The notes under the pieces: generated by a model
What the model was told of the DNA's origin: nothing
The model's input: the letters and a program-made list of their open reading frames with translations, nothing else
Databases searched by the model: none
Position numbers and translations under genes: made by a program
From: Megaustenia siamemsis
Taxonomy: Eukaryota > Mollusca > Gastropoda > Stylommatophora > Ariophantidae
Assembly: GCA_032433765.1 (NCBI GenBank)
Contig: JAVIAB010000047.1
Coordinates: 15,117,607 to 15,181,606, forward strand
Length of the DNA stretch: 64,000 nt
Direction of reading: 5' to 3'
Shown here: one piece after another, positions 33,008-43,644 of the stretch
Position numbering within the stretch: the first letter of the stretch is position 1
Layout: each line of letters opens with the position of its first letter

Positions 33008-35150
33008 ATTAGAAAGATCCTGCTCACAACTACTCAATTTACTATGATCATGCTCACATCTACTCAATTTGTATTGATCCTCCTCACATCTACTCAATTT
33101 ACTATGATCCTGCTCACATCCACTCAATTTGTGTTGATCCTGTTCACATCTACTCAATTTGCTATGATCCTGCTCACATCTACTCAATTTGCTATGATCC
33201 TGCTCACATCTACTCAATTTGCTATGATCCTGCTCACATCCACTCAATTCAATTTGATCCTGCTCACATCTACTCAATTTAATATGATCCTGCCCACATC
33301 TACTCAATTTACTATGATCCTGCTCACATCTACTCAAATTACTATGATCCTGCTCACATCTACTCAAATTACTATGATCCTGCTCACATCTACTCAATTT
33401 ACTATGATCCTGCTCACATCCACTAAATTTACTATGATCCTGCTCACATCCACTCAATTTGTGTTGATCCTGCTCACATCTACTCAATTTGCTATGATCC
33501 TGCTCACATCTACTCAATTTACTATGATCCTGCTCACATCTACTCTATTTAGCTCACATCTACTCTATTTACTATAATTCGGCTCATATCTTCTCAATTT
33601 ACTATGATCCTGCTCACATCTACTCAATTTACTATGATCCTGCCCACATCTACTCAATTTGCTATGATCCTGCTCACATCTACTCATATTGCTATGATCC
33701 TGCTCACATCTACTCAATTTACTATGATCCCGCTCACATCTACTCAATCTGCTATGATCCTGCTCACATCTACTCAATTTTCTATGATCCTGCTCACATC
33801 TACTCAATTTGCTATGATCCTGCTCACATCTACTCAATTTGCTATGATCCTGCTCACATCTACTCAATTTGCTATGATACTGCTCACATCTACTCAATTT
33901 GCTATGATCCTGCTCACATCTGCTCAATTTGCTATGATCCTGCCCACATCTACTCAATTTGCTATGATCCTGCTCACATCTGCTCAATTTGCTATGATCC
34001 TGCCCACATCTACTTAATTTGCTATGATCCTGCTCACATCTACTCTATTTAGCTCACATCTACTCTATTTACTATAATTCGGCTCATATCTTCTCAATTT
34101 ACTATGATCCTGCTCACATCTACTCAATTTACTATGATCCTGCCCACATCTACTCAATTTGCTATGATCCTGCTCACATCTACTCATATTGCTATGATCC
34201 TGCTCACATCTACTCAATTTACTATGATCCCGCTCACATCTACTCAATCTGCTATGATCCTGCTCACATCTACTCAATTTGCTATGATCCTGCTCACATC
34301 TACTCAATCTGCTATGATCCTGCTCACATCTACTCAATTTTCTATGATCCTGCTCACATCTACTCAATTTGCTATGATCCTGCTCACATCTACTCAATTT
34401 GCTATGATCCTGCTCACATCTACTCAATTTACTATGATCCCGCTCACATCTACTCAATCTGCTATGATCCTGCTCACATCTACTCAATTTTCTATGATCC
34501 TGCTCACATCTACTCAATTTGCTATGATCCTGCTCACATCTACTCAATTTGCTATGATCCTGCTCACATCTACTCAATTTGCTATGATCCTGCTCACATC
34601 TGCTCAATTTGCTATGATCCTGCCCACATCTACTCAATTTGCTATGATCCTGCTCACATCTGCTCAATTTGCTATAATCCTGCCCACATCTACTTAATTT
34701 GCTATGATCCTGCTCACATCTACTCAATTTACTATGATCCTGCCCACATCTACTTCATTTGCTATGATCCTGCTCACATCTACTCAATTTACTATGATTC
34801 CGCTCACATCTACTCAATTTGCTATGATCCTGCTCACATCTACTCAATTTGCTATGATCCTGCTCACATCTACTCAATTTGCTATGATCCTGCCCACATC
34901 TACTCAATTTGCTATGATCCTGCCCACATCTACTCAATTTGCTATGATCCTGCTCACATCTACTCAATTTGCTATGATCCTGCTCACATCTACTCAATTT
35001 GCTATGATCCTGCTCACATCTACTCAATTTGCTATGATCCTGCCCACATCTACTCAATTTGCTATGATCCTGCTCACATCTACTCAATTTGCTATGATCC
35101 TGCTCACATCTGCTCAATTTGCTATGATCCTGCCCACATCTACTTAATTC
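33008..35150. repeat. 30-bp satellite, about 71 units, with higher-order duplication
   Basis: Unit actcaatttgctatgatcct plus gctcacatct, repeated for 2.1 kb with few substitutions. The period is a multiple of three and contains no stop in one frame of each strand. Both strands therefore show long frames: LTSTQFAMIL on plus, SRCEQDHSKL on minus. A truncated 20-bp unit (tactctatttagctcacatc) occurs at 33541 and 34041, so a 500-bp block is duplicated. The second block has a further internal duplication of about 180 bp. Confidence 0.95.
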
Positions 35151-35159
35151 ACCTTCCTC

Positions 35160-36100
35160 GTTCATCCTAAGACTGGACTTCTGGGAAGACGACTGTCATG
35201 GTTGCAGAGTGTGTATCACTGAACCCGGTTTTTGGTGTTTGACAGTTTTTTATGTTTTTTTTTTCGATTTATTCGAATTATTTGGATTTGGAAGTGAATA
35301 TTGACACTCACTTTTCGGTAGTGACATCTGAAATTGTAGCCCACGCTGCCAATTTGGCTCGCACTGAAGTTCGACCCTGCAAACGTCATAACCGTCAATG
35401 CTAAACGGCCGTCAGTCGCCCTGTTTTGGCAGAGACTAACATAGTCGCTCTAACCGCTTTAGTTTTCTTGTTTGTTTTAAATGCGTGTTTTAATTGTATG
35501 TTTTAATTGTGTGTTTTAATTGTATGTTTTAATTGTATGTTTTAATTGTGTGTTTTAATTGTCTGTTTTAATTGTGTGTTTTAATTGTGTGTTTTCCGGG
35601 AAATTGGAATGAAAACTAGAAATGACTGTGCACTCTCTATTCGATTAAAATCTTTTGTAATCGTCGCCCATGTCGTAGATTAGGGCTACACGGTAGTCGG
35701 TCTTGTCAAAAGAAAATGCCATCGCACTTTGGCGGGAACTGGATCATGAGTGGAGCGGATATGGGGAATTTCCGACTGCAGTGAAACTGATTCCATGAAC
35801 AGAACAGAACTCTAAGACTCCACTTCTTCGTTTGCCTCAGAAAGGACGATCAATGGATGAACACAAAGTACGCGCACGTTAAAAAATGCCAGACAGTTGG
35901 AAATCGAAAAGAGTAGGCAAAAAAATGGCAGAAGAATATGGAAAAGAGGAGTAAAATGGACAAATAAAAGAATGTCGACAAGAGGAAGTATACGGATAAG
36001 AAGAAGAGTATTAACGGGACGATGAATATAGATAGGGTGAAGTATATAAGTTTAAACAAAAATAATATGGACGCGAAGAGGGGTATGGATAACAAAAAGA
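35160..36100. other. Mostly unrecognised, with a 13-bp tandem repeat at 35483-35595
   Basis: Inside this stretch gttttaattgtat or gttttaattgtgt repeats about nine times with a 13-bp period. The remainder is mixed sequence. After about 35900 it shades into the purine-rich style of the next domain. No exon recognised. Confidence 0.6.
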
Positions 36101-36105
36101 ACATC

Positions 36106-36555
36106 ATCATCACTAAGTGCCGTCTTCCCAACAAAGGTTGGCTACCGTGGAGGTCCATTTCGCCCTCTCTCTTGCTTTGATGGTTCAGGTTGTCATAGGC
36201 TGACTTGTCAATCTGTTCATGTTACGCGTCCATGTTAGTCTTGGTCTGCCTTTGCCTATTTTACCTTGTGCTTTCCGTTCTAAGATTACTTTTAGTAGGC
36301 TGCTGTGTCTTTTAACATGGACCTAACATTTAATTTGTCTTGTTTGAATTGGGTTTAGTAGTTCTCTTTTTATTCTTAGTTCTTTTAAGACTTAATCGTT
36401 TGTTTTCTTTCCTTTCCATCCAACTCTTCATATTCTTCGATAAATCCACATTTCAAAGTCTTCAATTTTCTGTTTTGTTTTCTTGACTAATGTCCATGTT
36501 TCTGCACCATACCGGAATATTGAGAAGATATACCATTTTTATTATTCTCAGCTTT
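36106..36555 (-). mobile_element. LINE-A 3' end
   Basis: catcatcatcactaagtgccg at the left is the tail complement; ttggctaccgtggaggtcc, ttcaggttgtcataggc and tttctgcaccataccggaat follow the LINE-A order of 58688-59130. Frames are broken. The right end runs directly into the purine-rich minisatellite. Confidence 0.8.
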
Positions 36556-36880
36556 AGAATATGTGTAAGAAGAAAATGGACAAGAAGAGGAATATCGATA
36601 AAAACAATAAGGACAATAAGAAGAATATAGATAAAAAGAATATGGATTAGAGAAGATGAACGTTCACATAAAAAAGAATGGACAAGAAGAAGAGGAATAC
36701 GGACAGGAAGTTCAATATAGGTAAAGAAGAATATGGACAAAAGGAAAATGTAGACAAGAAGAAGATTATAGAGAAGGAGAAGAATGCTGGGAAAACCATT
36801 GTGGTCATTTGACCACAATGGTTTTCCCAGCATTCTTCTTCTTCTCTATAAGAATATGAACAAGAAGTAGAACTTGGACG
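36556..36880. repeat. Degenerate purine-rich repeat, paralogous to 40.4-40.86 kb
   Basis: Irregular gaagaatatggacaag-type units. A segment of about 200 bp (36600-36807) aligns with 40560-40757 (shared cacataaaaaaagaatggac-like and gaggaatacggaca words). Confidence 0.75.
36767..36850. repeat. 84-bp near-perfect palindrome
   Basis: Left arm 36767-36807, two-base spacer tt (36808-36809), right arm 36810-36850. I count 40 of 41 pairs matching; the single mismatch is at 36776 (aagga against aagaa). The centre reads gtggtcatttgaccac. The paralogous site at 40715-40757 has the left-arm sequence but no inverted partner. Confidence 0.92.
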
Positions 36881-36899
36881 AGAAAAAAAATAGAAGAAT

Positions 36900-37100
36900 A
36901 GAGACAAGTAGAAGATTAGAGACAAGTAGAAGAATAGAGACAAGTAGAAGAATAGAGACAAGTAGAAGAATAGAGACAAGTAGAAGAATAGAGACAAGTA
37001 GAAGAATAGAGACAAGTAGAAGAATAGAGACAAAGTAGAAGAATAGAGACAAGTAGAAGAATAGAGACAAGTAGAAGAATAGAGACAAGTAGAAGAACAA
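36900..37100. repeat. 18-bp minisatellite
   Basis: About eleven units of agacaagtagaagaatag with one inserted A near 37032. It is related to the neighbouring 20-bp family by the shared core acaag plus agaagaata. Confidence 0.92.
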
Positions 37101-37204
37101 AGCAATAAGAATATGTACAAGAAGAAAAATATGGATTATAAAAGAATATTGAAGATGAATATGAACTAGAGGGAGAAAACGGAAAATAATAACATGAACA
37201 CGGA

Positions 37205-38770
37205 GAAGAATATATGGACAAGGATAAGAAAACGAGCAAGAAGAATAATATGGACAAGAAGAGAAGAATATGGACAAGAAGAGAGGAATATGGACAAGAA
37301 GAGAATAATATGGACAAGAAGAGAAAATATGGACAAGAAGAGAATAATATGGACAAGAAGAGAAAAATATGGACAAGAAGAGAGGAATTTGGACAAGAAG
37401 AGAAGAATATGGACAAGAAGAGAAAAATATGGACAAGAAGAGAAAAATATGGACAAGAAGAGAGGAATATGGACAAGAAGAGAGGAATTTGGACAAGAAG
37501 AGAAGAATATGGACAAGAAGAGAAGAATATGGACAAGAAGAGAGGAATTTGGACAAGAAGAGAAAAATATGGACAAGAAGAGAAGAATATGGACAAGAAG
37601 AGAAAAATATGGACAAGAAGAGAAGAATATGGACAAGAAGAGAGGAATATGGACAAGAAGAGAGGAATATGGACAAGAAGAGAGGAATTTGGACAAGAAG
37701 AGAAAAATATGGACAAGAAGAGAGGAATATGGACAAGAAGAGAGGAATATGGACAAGAAGAGAGGAATATGAACAAGAAGAGAGGAATATGGACAAGAAG
37801 AGAGGAATATGGACAAGAAGAGAGGAATTTGGACAAGAAGAGAAAAATATGGACAAGAAGAGAAAAATATGGACAAGAAGAGAACAATATGGACAAGTAG
37901 AGAAGAATATTGACAAGAAGAGAAGAGTATGGACAAGAAGAAAAAAATATGGACAAGAAGAGAAGAATATGAATAAGAAAAGAAGAATATGGACTAGAAG
38001 AGAAGATTATGGGCAATAAGAGAATATGGACTAGAAGAGAAAAATATGGACAAGAAGAGAATATGGACTAGAAGAGAAGCATATGGACAAGAATATGAAC
38101 TAGAAGAGAAGAATATGGACAAAAAGAGAAGAGTATGGACAAGAAGAGAAGAATATGAACAAGAAAAGAAGAATATGGACTAGAAGAGAAGATTATGGAC
38201 AAGAAGAGAATATGGACTAGAAGAGAAGCATATGGACAAGAAGAGAAGAATATGGACAAGAAAAGAGGAATATGGACAAGCAAGAAGAGAAGGATATGGA
38301 CAAGAAGAAAAGAATATGGACTAGAAGAGAAGAATATGGATAAGAAGAGAAGAATATGGGCATGAAGAGAAGAATAATGACAAGAAGAGAAGAATGTGGA
38401 CAAGAAGAGAAAAATATGGACAAGAGAGAAGAATATGTACTAGAAGAGAAAAATATGGACAAGAAGAGAAGAATATGGGAAAAATTGAGAATATGGACAA
38501 GAATAAGAATATAGACAAGAAGAGAAGAATATGAACAAGAAGAGAAAAATATGAATAAGGAAGAGAATAAGGACGAGAATAAGAATATGAACAAGAAGAA
38601 TAATATCAACATTAAGAATAATATAGACAAGAAGAATTCGAAAAACATGGACAAAAGAGTAAGATATGAATAAGACAAGATTAAATACAATTACACGAAC
38701 ATGAACAAGAAGAATAATATAGTCAAGAATAATAATAATGACAAGAAGAGAAGAATATGAACAAGAAGAT
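37205..38770. repeat. 20-bp purine-rich minisatellite
   Basis: Core unit gaggaatatggacaagaaga, most regular at 37240-37960 and progressively disordered to about 38770. Subunits with aattt, aaaaat or aagaat alternate in recurrent patterns. The pyrimidine strand has no stops, giving overlapping frames over 350 codons on minus (LFLSIFFSSCPY type) that are artefacts. Confidence 0.95.
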
Positions 38771-39224
38771 TATAAACACTAGCAACTATCTCTCTAGGCG
38801 CAACATGAACTCCATTATACCTCTTGCAATGACGGATCTAGCAAATGGGGCGCTCTCCACTCTCGCAAGCAGTATCGACCAGGCAAGTCCCAAGTAACAA
38901 TCCCAGTGCCTGATCTCCCTTGTTGTCTCGTGTCACGAACCAGTTAAGTGTACCGCATATAATTTTAACTTTTAATTGTTTACCTTTCGTATGTTGTTGC
39001 CTGTTTCCACACTTGCAGGCACGAAAATTCAATAATCGCCAGATAATTATCTATTTAGAAACCTTACATTTTTAACACGCAGTCAAAATCTTTTTCGTTA
39101 GTGACTTTGTTAAACTGACTTGTATTATATTTTAAACTTGACTGAATGTTCTGTCAATAATAATTTTTTTTGTTTAAATAACCCAAAATGTTATAATTAT
39201 AACCATCATCGTCATAATCACAGT
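38771..39224. other. No recognised feature
   Basis: Mixed sequence, AT-rich at the right, ending in a G13 run (39225-39238). No exon or repeat family recognised. Confidence 0.45.
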
Positions 39225-39871
39225 CGGGGGGGGGGGGGGACTGGTTGGTCACGAGGCAAGACGCCGACATCGAGACAGAGAGGTTGTGGGTTCAAATCCC
39301 GGCTGCACCAGTTGGGATTTTTATTTATCATTTCTCACTGCAGCAACCACCCCTGGTCTCAGCAGCGAGACCGTGCTTGCTTGCTTGCGTTTGCCCGATG
39401 ACTTAAGGAGTGTACCTCGTCATCATCCGCCCTTAAAAGGACGTTAAGTAGGCGTGTCTGCGTTGTGTTGTGGTTTACAGTATAACTTTGTTATTTGCGC
39501 CTTTCGGCCCAACACATCCGACTTCAGCACGACATATTTGAGTACAGGGTTGTCTTCCCTGTTCGATCCCTACTCGCTTGGCCAGACTAGACAGGTTAGT
39601 CTGTTACTAGAGGCACCACGGAGAGGTTGAGCAGGGTCTGGATGGTTCTGGTTCACCAATCCTGGCGCAAGCCATCAGCTGTGGGTCGCTGACAACTTCC
39701 AGCTCTGGTGCTGGGAGACACGCCTTCGCCTCCGAGGCCGTGCTTGAAACGCCAAGTACTTCTGGACCGGAAATAATATGAGTACCTCCGAAGACGGAGT
39801 TATCGCCACGGCTGCCAGGGGACAAACGGATTAACACGCAAAATTCAGTTCCTAGTCTCTAGGGACTTCGT
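39225..39871 (+). mobile_element. SINE-5 (variant head), split by SINE-6
   Basis: A tRNA-like head at 39239-39311 has B box gggttcaaatccc and differs from the head at 29983-30245. After the SINE-6 insertion, 39736-39871 carries the SINE-5 body (gagtacctccgaagacggag, acacgcaaaattcag, gggacttcgtcag). Its 3' terminus continues into a 30-bp tandem array. Confidence 0.7.
39380..39735 (-). mobile_element. SINE-6, full length, nested in SINE-5
   Basis: 356 bp. Tail end at the left (cttgcttgcgtttgcccg), 5' end at the right (cgccttcgcctccga). Flanks gaccgtgcttg (39369-39379) and ggccgtgcttg (39736-39746) are an 11-bp target-site duplication with one mismatch. Confidence 0.9.
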
Positions 39872-40140
39872 CAGATGTAAAAAGCTGGATAATGCAAAAA
39901 ACAGATGTAAAAAGCTGGATAATGCAAAAAACAGATGTAAAAAGCTGGATAATGCAAAAAACAGATGTAAAAAGCTGGATAATGCAAAAAACAGATGTAA
40001 AAAGCTGGATAATGCAAAAAAACAGATGTAAAAAGCTGGATAATGCAAAAGACAGATGTAAAAAGCTGGATAATGCAAAAAACAGATGTAAAAAGCTGGA
40101 TAATGCAAAAAACAGATGTAAAAAGCTGGATAATGCAAAA
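39872..40140. repeat. 30-bp minisatellite grown from the SINE-5 3' end
   Basis: Nine units of cagatgtaaaaagctggata plus atgcaaaaaa. The first unit is the natural continuation of the SINE-5 3' terminus (compare cttcgtcagaggtgaaagct at 55340). The units are almost identical. All frames on both strands are artefacts. Confidence 0.93.
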
Positions 40141-40254
40141 AAAATAATATTAATAATAAAATAATAATAATAAACGTAGTTGTCGTCATCATCATCATCC
40201 ATTCTCTAGTAAATTGTCTTGAGAACATTTGACTGCTTCAATAAGAAGTATATG

Positions 40255-40385
40255 CCTCCTTGCTTGTGTTCGCCCGATGGCTAAAGGAGTGTACCTATTC
40301 ATCATCCGCCATTAAAAGGACGTTATGTGGACGTTTCTGCGTTGTGTTGTGATTTGCAGTATAACTGTGATATTTGCGTCCTTCG
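40255..40385 (-). mobile_element. SINE-6, 5'-truncated
   Basis: ccttgcttgtgttcgcccgatgg through gtgatatttgcgtccttcg; only the 3' 130 bp of the element remain. This and 61614-61789 show which end is 3', because target-primed insertion truncates 5' ends. Confidence 0.8.
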
Positions 40386-40389
40386 AAGA

Positions 40390-40857
40390 AGTATGTAAAC
40401 AAAAAGAGGAATATGGACAAGAGGAAGAATATAGATAAGAAGAAGAATATAGATAAGAAGAAGAATATAGATAAGAAGAAGAATATAGATAAGAAGAAGA
40501 TTATAGATAAGAAGAATGTAGACAGTAAGCAGAAAATGGATAAGAATAATATGAATGAGAAGAATTTGTAGAAGAGGAAGAATGTGGACAAGAGAAGAAG
40601 AACGTGCACATAAAAAAAGAATGGACAAGAAGAAGAGGAATACGGACAAGAAGTACAATATAAGTAAAGAAAAATATGGACAAAATGAAAAATGTAGACA
40701 GGAAGAAGTTTTATAGACAAGGAGAAGATTGCTGGCAAAAACATTGCGGTCAAAGGGAAGAATATGAACAAGAAGAAGAATATGAACAAGAAGAACAATA
40801 TGAACAAGAAGAAGATTGTGAACAAGAAGAAGATAATAATAACAAGAAGGAAAAAAA
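40390..40857. repeat. Purine-rich minisatellite, second domain
   Basis: Units gaagaatatagataagaa (18 bp, 40430-40510), then irregular units paralogous to 36560-36810, then gaacaagaagaagaatat. Related to the 37-38.7 kb array. Confidence 0.88.
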
Positions 40858-41066
40858 AAAGTAAAGTACCCCCGTCACGCCAAGTGGCGTATAGGGAATA
40901 TGGTGTTAGTGACCATACATTTTACAGACCTTCAGCACATGATTTTTTTGGGTAATGTGGTCGGTATTACGCCCATGCCGCTTCACTTTCCCAGAAAAAA
41001 AATCCGGTACCCATTTAAGGCTGGGTGAACCCGGAAGCCGTCGATTGGGATAGAACCCTACCCCTG
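40858..41066 (-). mobile_element. SINE-1, 5'-truncated, nested in the purine-rich repeat
   Basis: gtaaagtacccccgtcacgcc through cggaagccgtcgattggg; the match ends just after the B box (tagaaccctacc), so the A box and acceptor 5' strand are missing. The repeat resumes at 41066 (gaacaaaaagaagaatatg). Confidence 0.82.
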
Positions 41067-41102
41067 AACAAAAAGAAGAATATGAATAATAAAAGGATTC
41101 GC

Positions 41103-41140
41103 ATCATTATCGAGTGCCGTCTTCGCATCGAAGCTTGGCC
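41103..41140 (-). mobile_element. LINE-A 3' terminus, about 40 bp
   Basis: atcattatcgagtgccgtct followed by tcgcatcgaagcttggc matches the last 35 bp of LINE-A plus tail. It is a minimal truncated insertion or a deletion remnant. Confidence 0.5.
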
Positions 41141-41389
41141 TTAATACTTCTCACCTCATTAGCAGTCTTCTTCGCTCACTCACTTCGGGGGTTTGGGTTG
41201 TGTTGCACTGGAGTTCACACCTTACGGTTCAGTACATCCATCTTCAGTACGCATTTGTGTACATCTACTTCGCTAACTATTTGTATTCTTCTTACACCTG
41301 CAGCATATTTGTCTAGTTTTACTTCTTATAAGAAGTCAATCAAATATCAAAGGGAGTCCAGATATGCTCTGTAATGTCTCGGCTTGCCG

Positions 41390-41881
41390 TAAGAAAGAAA
41401 GAAAGAAAGAATGAAAGAAACAAAGAAAGAAAGAAAGAAAGAAAGCAAGGAAGGATGGAAGGAAAAAGAAAGAAATATAGAAAAAAGAAAGAAAGAGAGA
41501 AAACAAAGAAAATAAGAGAGAGAAAGATAGAGAAAGAAAGAAAGCAAGAAAGAGAGAGAAAGAAAGCAAGGAAGGATGGAAGGAAAAAGAAAGAAATATA
41601 GAAAAAAGAAAGAAGGAGAGAAAGAAAGAAGAAAACAAGAGAGAGAAAGATAGAGAAAGAATGAAAGCAAGAAAGAGAGAGAAAGAAAGCAAGGAAGGAT
41701 GGAAGGAAAAAGAAAGAAATATAGAAAAAAGAATGAAAGAGAGAAAGAAAGAAAGCAAGAAGAGAGAGAGAGAGAGAAAGAAAGAAAGCAAGAAGAGAGA
41801 GAAAGGGAGAAAGAAAGAGAGAAAGAAAGAGAAAGAAAGAAAGAAAGAAAGAGAAAGAAAGAAAGAAAGAAAGAAAGAAAC
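41390..41881. repeat. (GAAA)n complex with roughly 122-bp super-unit
   Basis: A purine-only tract of 490 bp. The segment gcaaggaaggatggaaggaa recurs at 41445, 41566 and 41689, giving super-units of 121 and 123 bp in a (gaaa)n background. Flanks are simple (gaaa)n. Confidence 0.93.
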
Positions 41882-42317
41882 ATGTTCTGTATTAAATAAT
41901 GTGGTTGAATTTTGAAAATCAAGCTTCAAGTTTCTTCCTTCGTTTTGTGCCATCAGTACGGAATTGACTGTTGTAAATATGATCATTACTGTTGTTAACT
42001 TTTTCTTTGAATAATTCATTCAGCTATTCTTTTATTATTATGTTTTAAACCAGTTCGACTTGAAAGCTTCCTACTAGGATAGGGCCAATTTTATCAACAA
42101 ACCAGAGCAATAACTTTCGAGCTACTGGGCCCTCTAATTTATCACTAAAGTAGGAATAAATAATCCTCGTCGCGCCCCGAGGGTGATAAACAGATAATAT
42201 CGTGATTCTGCCAAAACTGTTTTTACCTTCAGCGTATTTTTGTATCATTTAGTCAGTATCACGCCAGTCCGAGTGTTCTTGTTCTCTCCACTCTTTGCTG
42301 GGCTGGGTGAATTATGG
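41882..42317. other. No recognised feature
   Basis: Mixed sequence; no family recognised and no convincing frame. Confidence 0.45.
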
Positions 42318-42402
42318 TGCCATCATCATAATCAAGTACCGGGCCTACTGGCGTAGGTGATCAAGTCTCTCCACAACTTTCGATCTCGGCAGCTATTTAT
42401 CG
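42318..42402 (-). mobile_element. LINE-C 3' terminus, short copy
   Basis: catcatcataatcaagtaccg through tcggcagctatttatc, about 85 bp, equal to the start of the 54147 copy. Severely 5'-truncated. Confidence 0.7.
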
Positions 42403-42521
42403 GCGTAAGTGACCATATTTTACTACTATTGAGGCACATCTTTGGTGAAATGGTCAGTATCACGTCAAGCAGCCTTTACTTTCCAGATTAATCTCTGGTA
42501 CCCATTTTTATAGACCGGGTA

Positions 42522-43505
42522 AAGGTAAGGTAATGGGAGCTTTATTAACCTCAGACAGAAGATGTACAACAAAGGTGAGATGATAGATGTACAACAGAGG
42601 TGAGATGCTGAATGGCTCAGGCAAAAGCAGCTTTCCAAAAAATGAGGAAGATACTATGCACTTCATTTTTGACAATAGAAACAACAAAAAGAGTTCTTAA
42701 ATGTTATGTTAAGACTGCTTAAATGTTATGTAGAGCCAGTCTTAACATATGGATGTGAATCATGGACAATAGGGCAACAGACAAGAAAATCACAGGAGTC
42801 TGTATAAATGTTGTTTTACAGAAGAATGTTGAGAATACCATGGACAGCAAAGAAGAGTAATGAAAATGTTCTTAAAGAGGTCAAATCAAAAAGAGAGCTA
42901 ATTTCCAATATTAGGAAGAGACAATCATCATTTTTTTGGCCATGTAATGAGAAGAGAACAACTGGAATATATTGTAACAACTGGTAAATTGAGGGACGAA
43001 GAGATAGAGGGAAGCAAAGAGAAGAAAAAAACAGACAGCTTAAGAGAATGGCTTGGCAGAAGGTCGACAACAGAAATGATCAATAATTGTCGAGATCGAA
43101 AGTTGTGGAGAGACATGGTCACCTACACGAGCAGGCATGGTACTTGATGGTGATGAAAGCTGACGTAAAGATAAGGTAAGGTAAAGGTAAGGTACGAGAC
43201 TTGAAGCGGCGTCTTAACACGCGAGATTTCGGCCACATGTGTTCGGCCGCCTATCCAGAAGGAGTTCTGAGACTTCTGGACAGTGTCGTTTCAAGCATCG
43301 AAACTCACGATGCGAGGCCGCACTTCTCACCTTTCCAGAATAATACTCTGGTACCCATCTCTGACAGCGGATGTGTCCACCGCGGATGTATATTTGTTTC
43401 AAACTACGAGTACAATTCGCACAGCTTCAAGCGAGAATCGAACACGGGTTGTCTGAACATCTGTAGCCCAGTGGAGTGGTTTTCCCAACTAGGCTACCGA
43501 GGCCA
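42522..43505 (-). mobile_element. SINE-3, full length; tail interrupted by LINE-C
   Basis: Body and tRNA-like head occupy 43193-43505 (head complement gttttcccaactaggctacc). The (TTTACC)-type tail appears as gtaaggtaaaggtaaggta at 43175 and as gtaaaggtaaggtaatggg at 42522-42540, with a LINE-C copy between. The outer flanks atagaccg and atagaggccg may be a degraded target duplication. Confidence 0.65.
42541..43156 (+). mobile_element. LINE-C, 5'-truncated, nested in a SINE-3 tail
   Basis: Plus-strand LINE-C C-terminal region (caggcaaaagcagctttcc, agccagtcttaacatatgg, tacagaagaatgttgagaat, gtcgagatcgaaagttgtgg) ends gcatggtacttgatggtgatga. A short local duplication of aatgttatgt sequence occurs at 42700-42730. 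Frames are broken. Confidence 0.8.
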
Positions 43506-43644
43506 ATAGAGGCCGAGTGAACCCTGGAACCGTGTCGGTCCGGAAGAAGAAACTACCACTTCTGGGGATCAAACCTTGTCCCTTCTGATCATGAGGCGAG
43601 CATGTTACATTAACCACTGAGCAACGGGTGCTCTTGTTTCTCCT

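Larger units (their letters stand above)
42403..43640 (-). mobile_element. SINE-2, split by SINE-3 and LINE-C
   Basis: The 3' part (42403-42521, gtaagtgaccatattttac to tatagaccggg) and the 5' tRNA-like part (43506-43640, B-box complement ggggatcaaacc) match the two halves of the uninterrupted SINE-2 at 50185-50430. SINE-2 resembles SINE-1 in its body (ggtacc and ctgg-aaagtaaa words), so the two are related. Confidence 0.65.

Noticed and set aside
33008..35150. Regular repeats resembling a CRISPR array
   Set aside because: The 30-bp units are contiguous with no unique spacers, no cas-like gene is near, and the window is eukaryotic.
36846..38019. Overlapping frames of 200-366 codons on both strands
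   Set aside because: They lie on the 18/20-bp purine-rich minisatellites, where several frames lack stops by composition.
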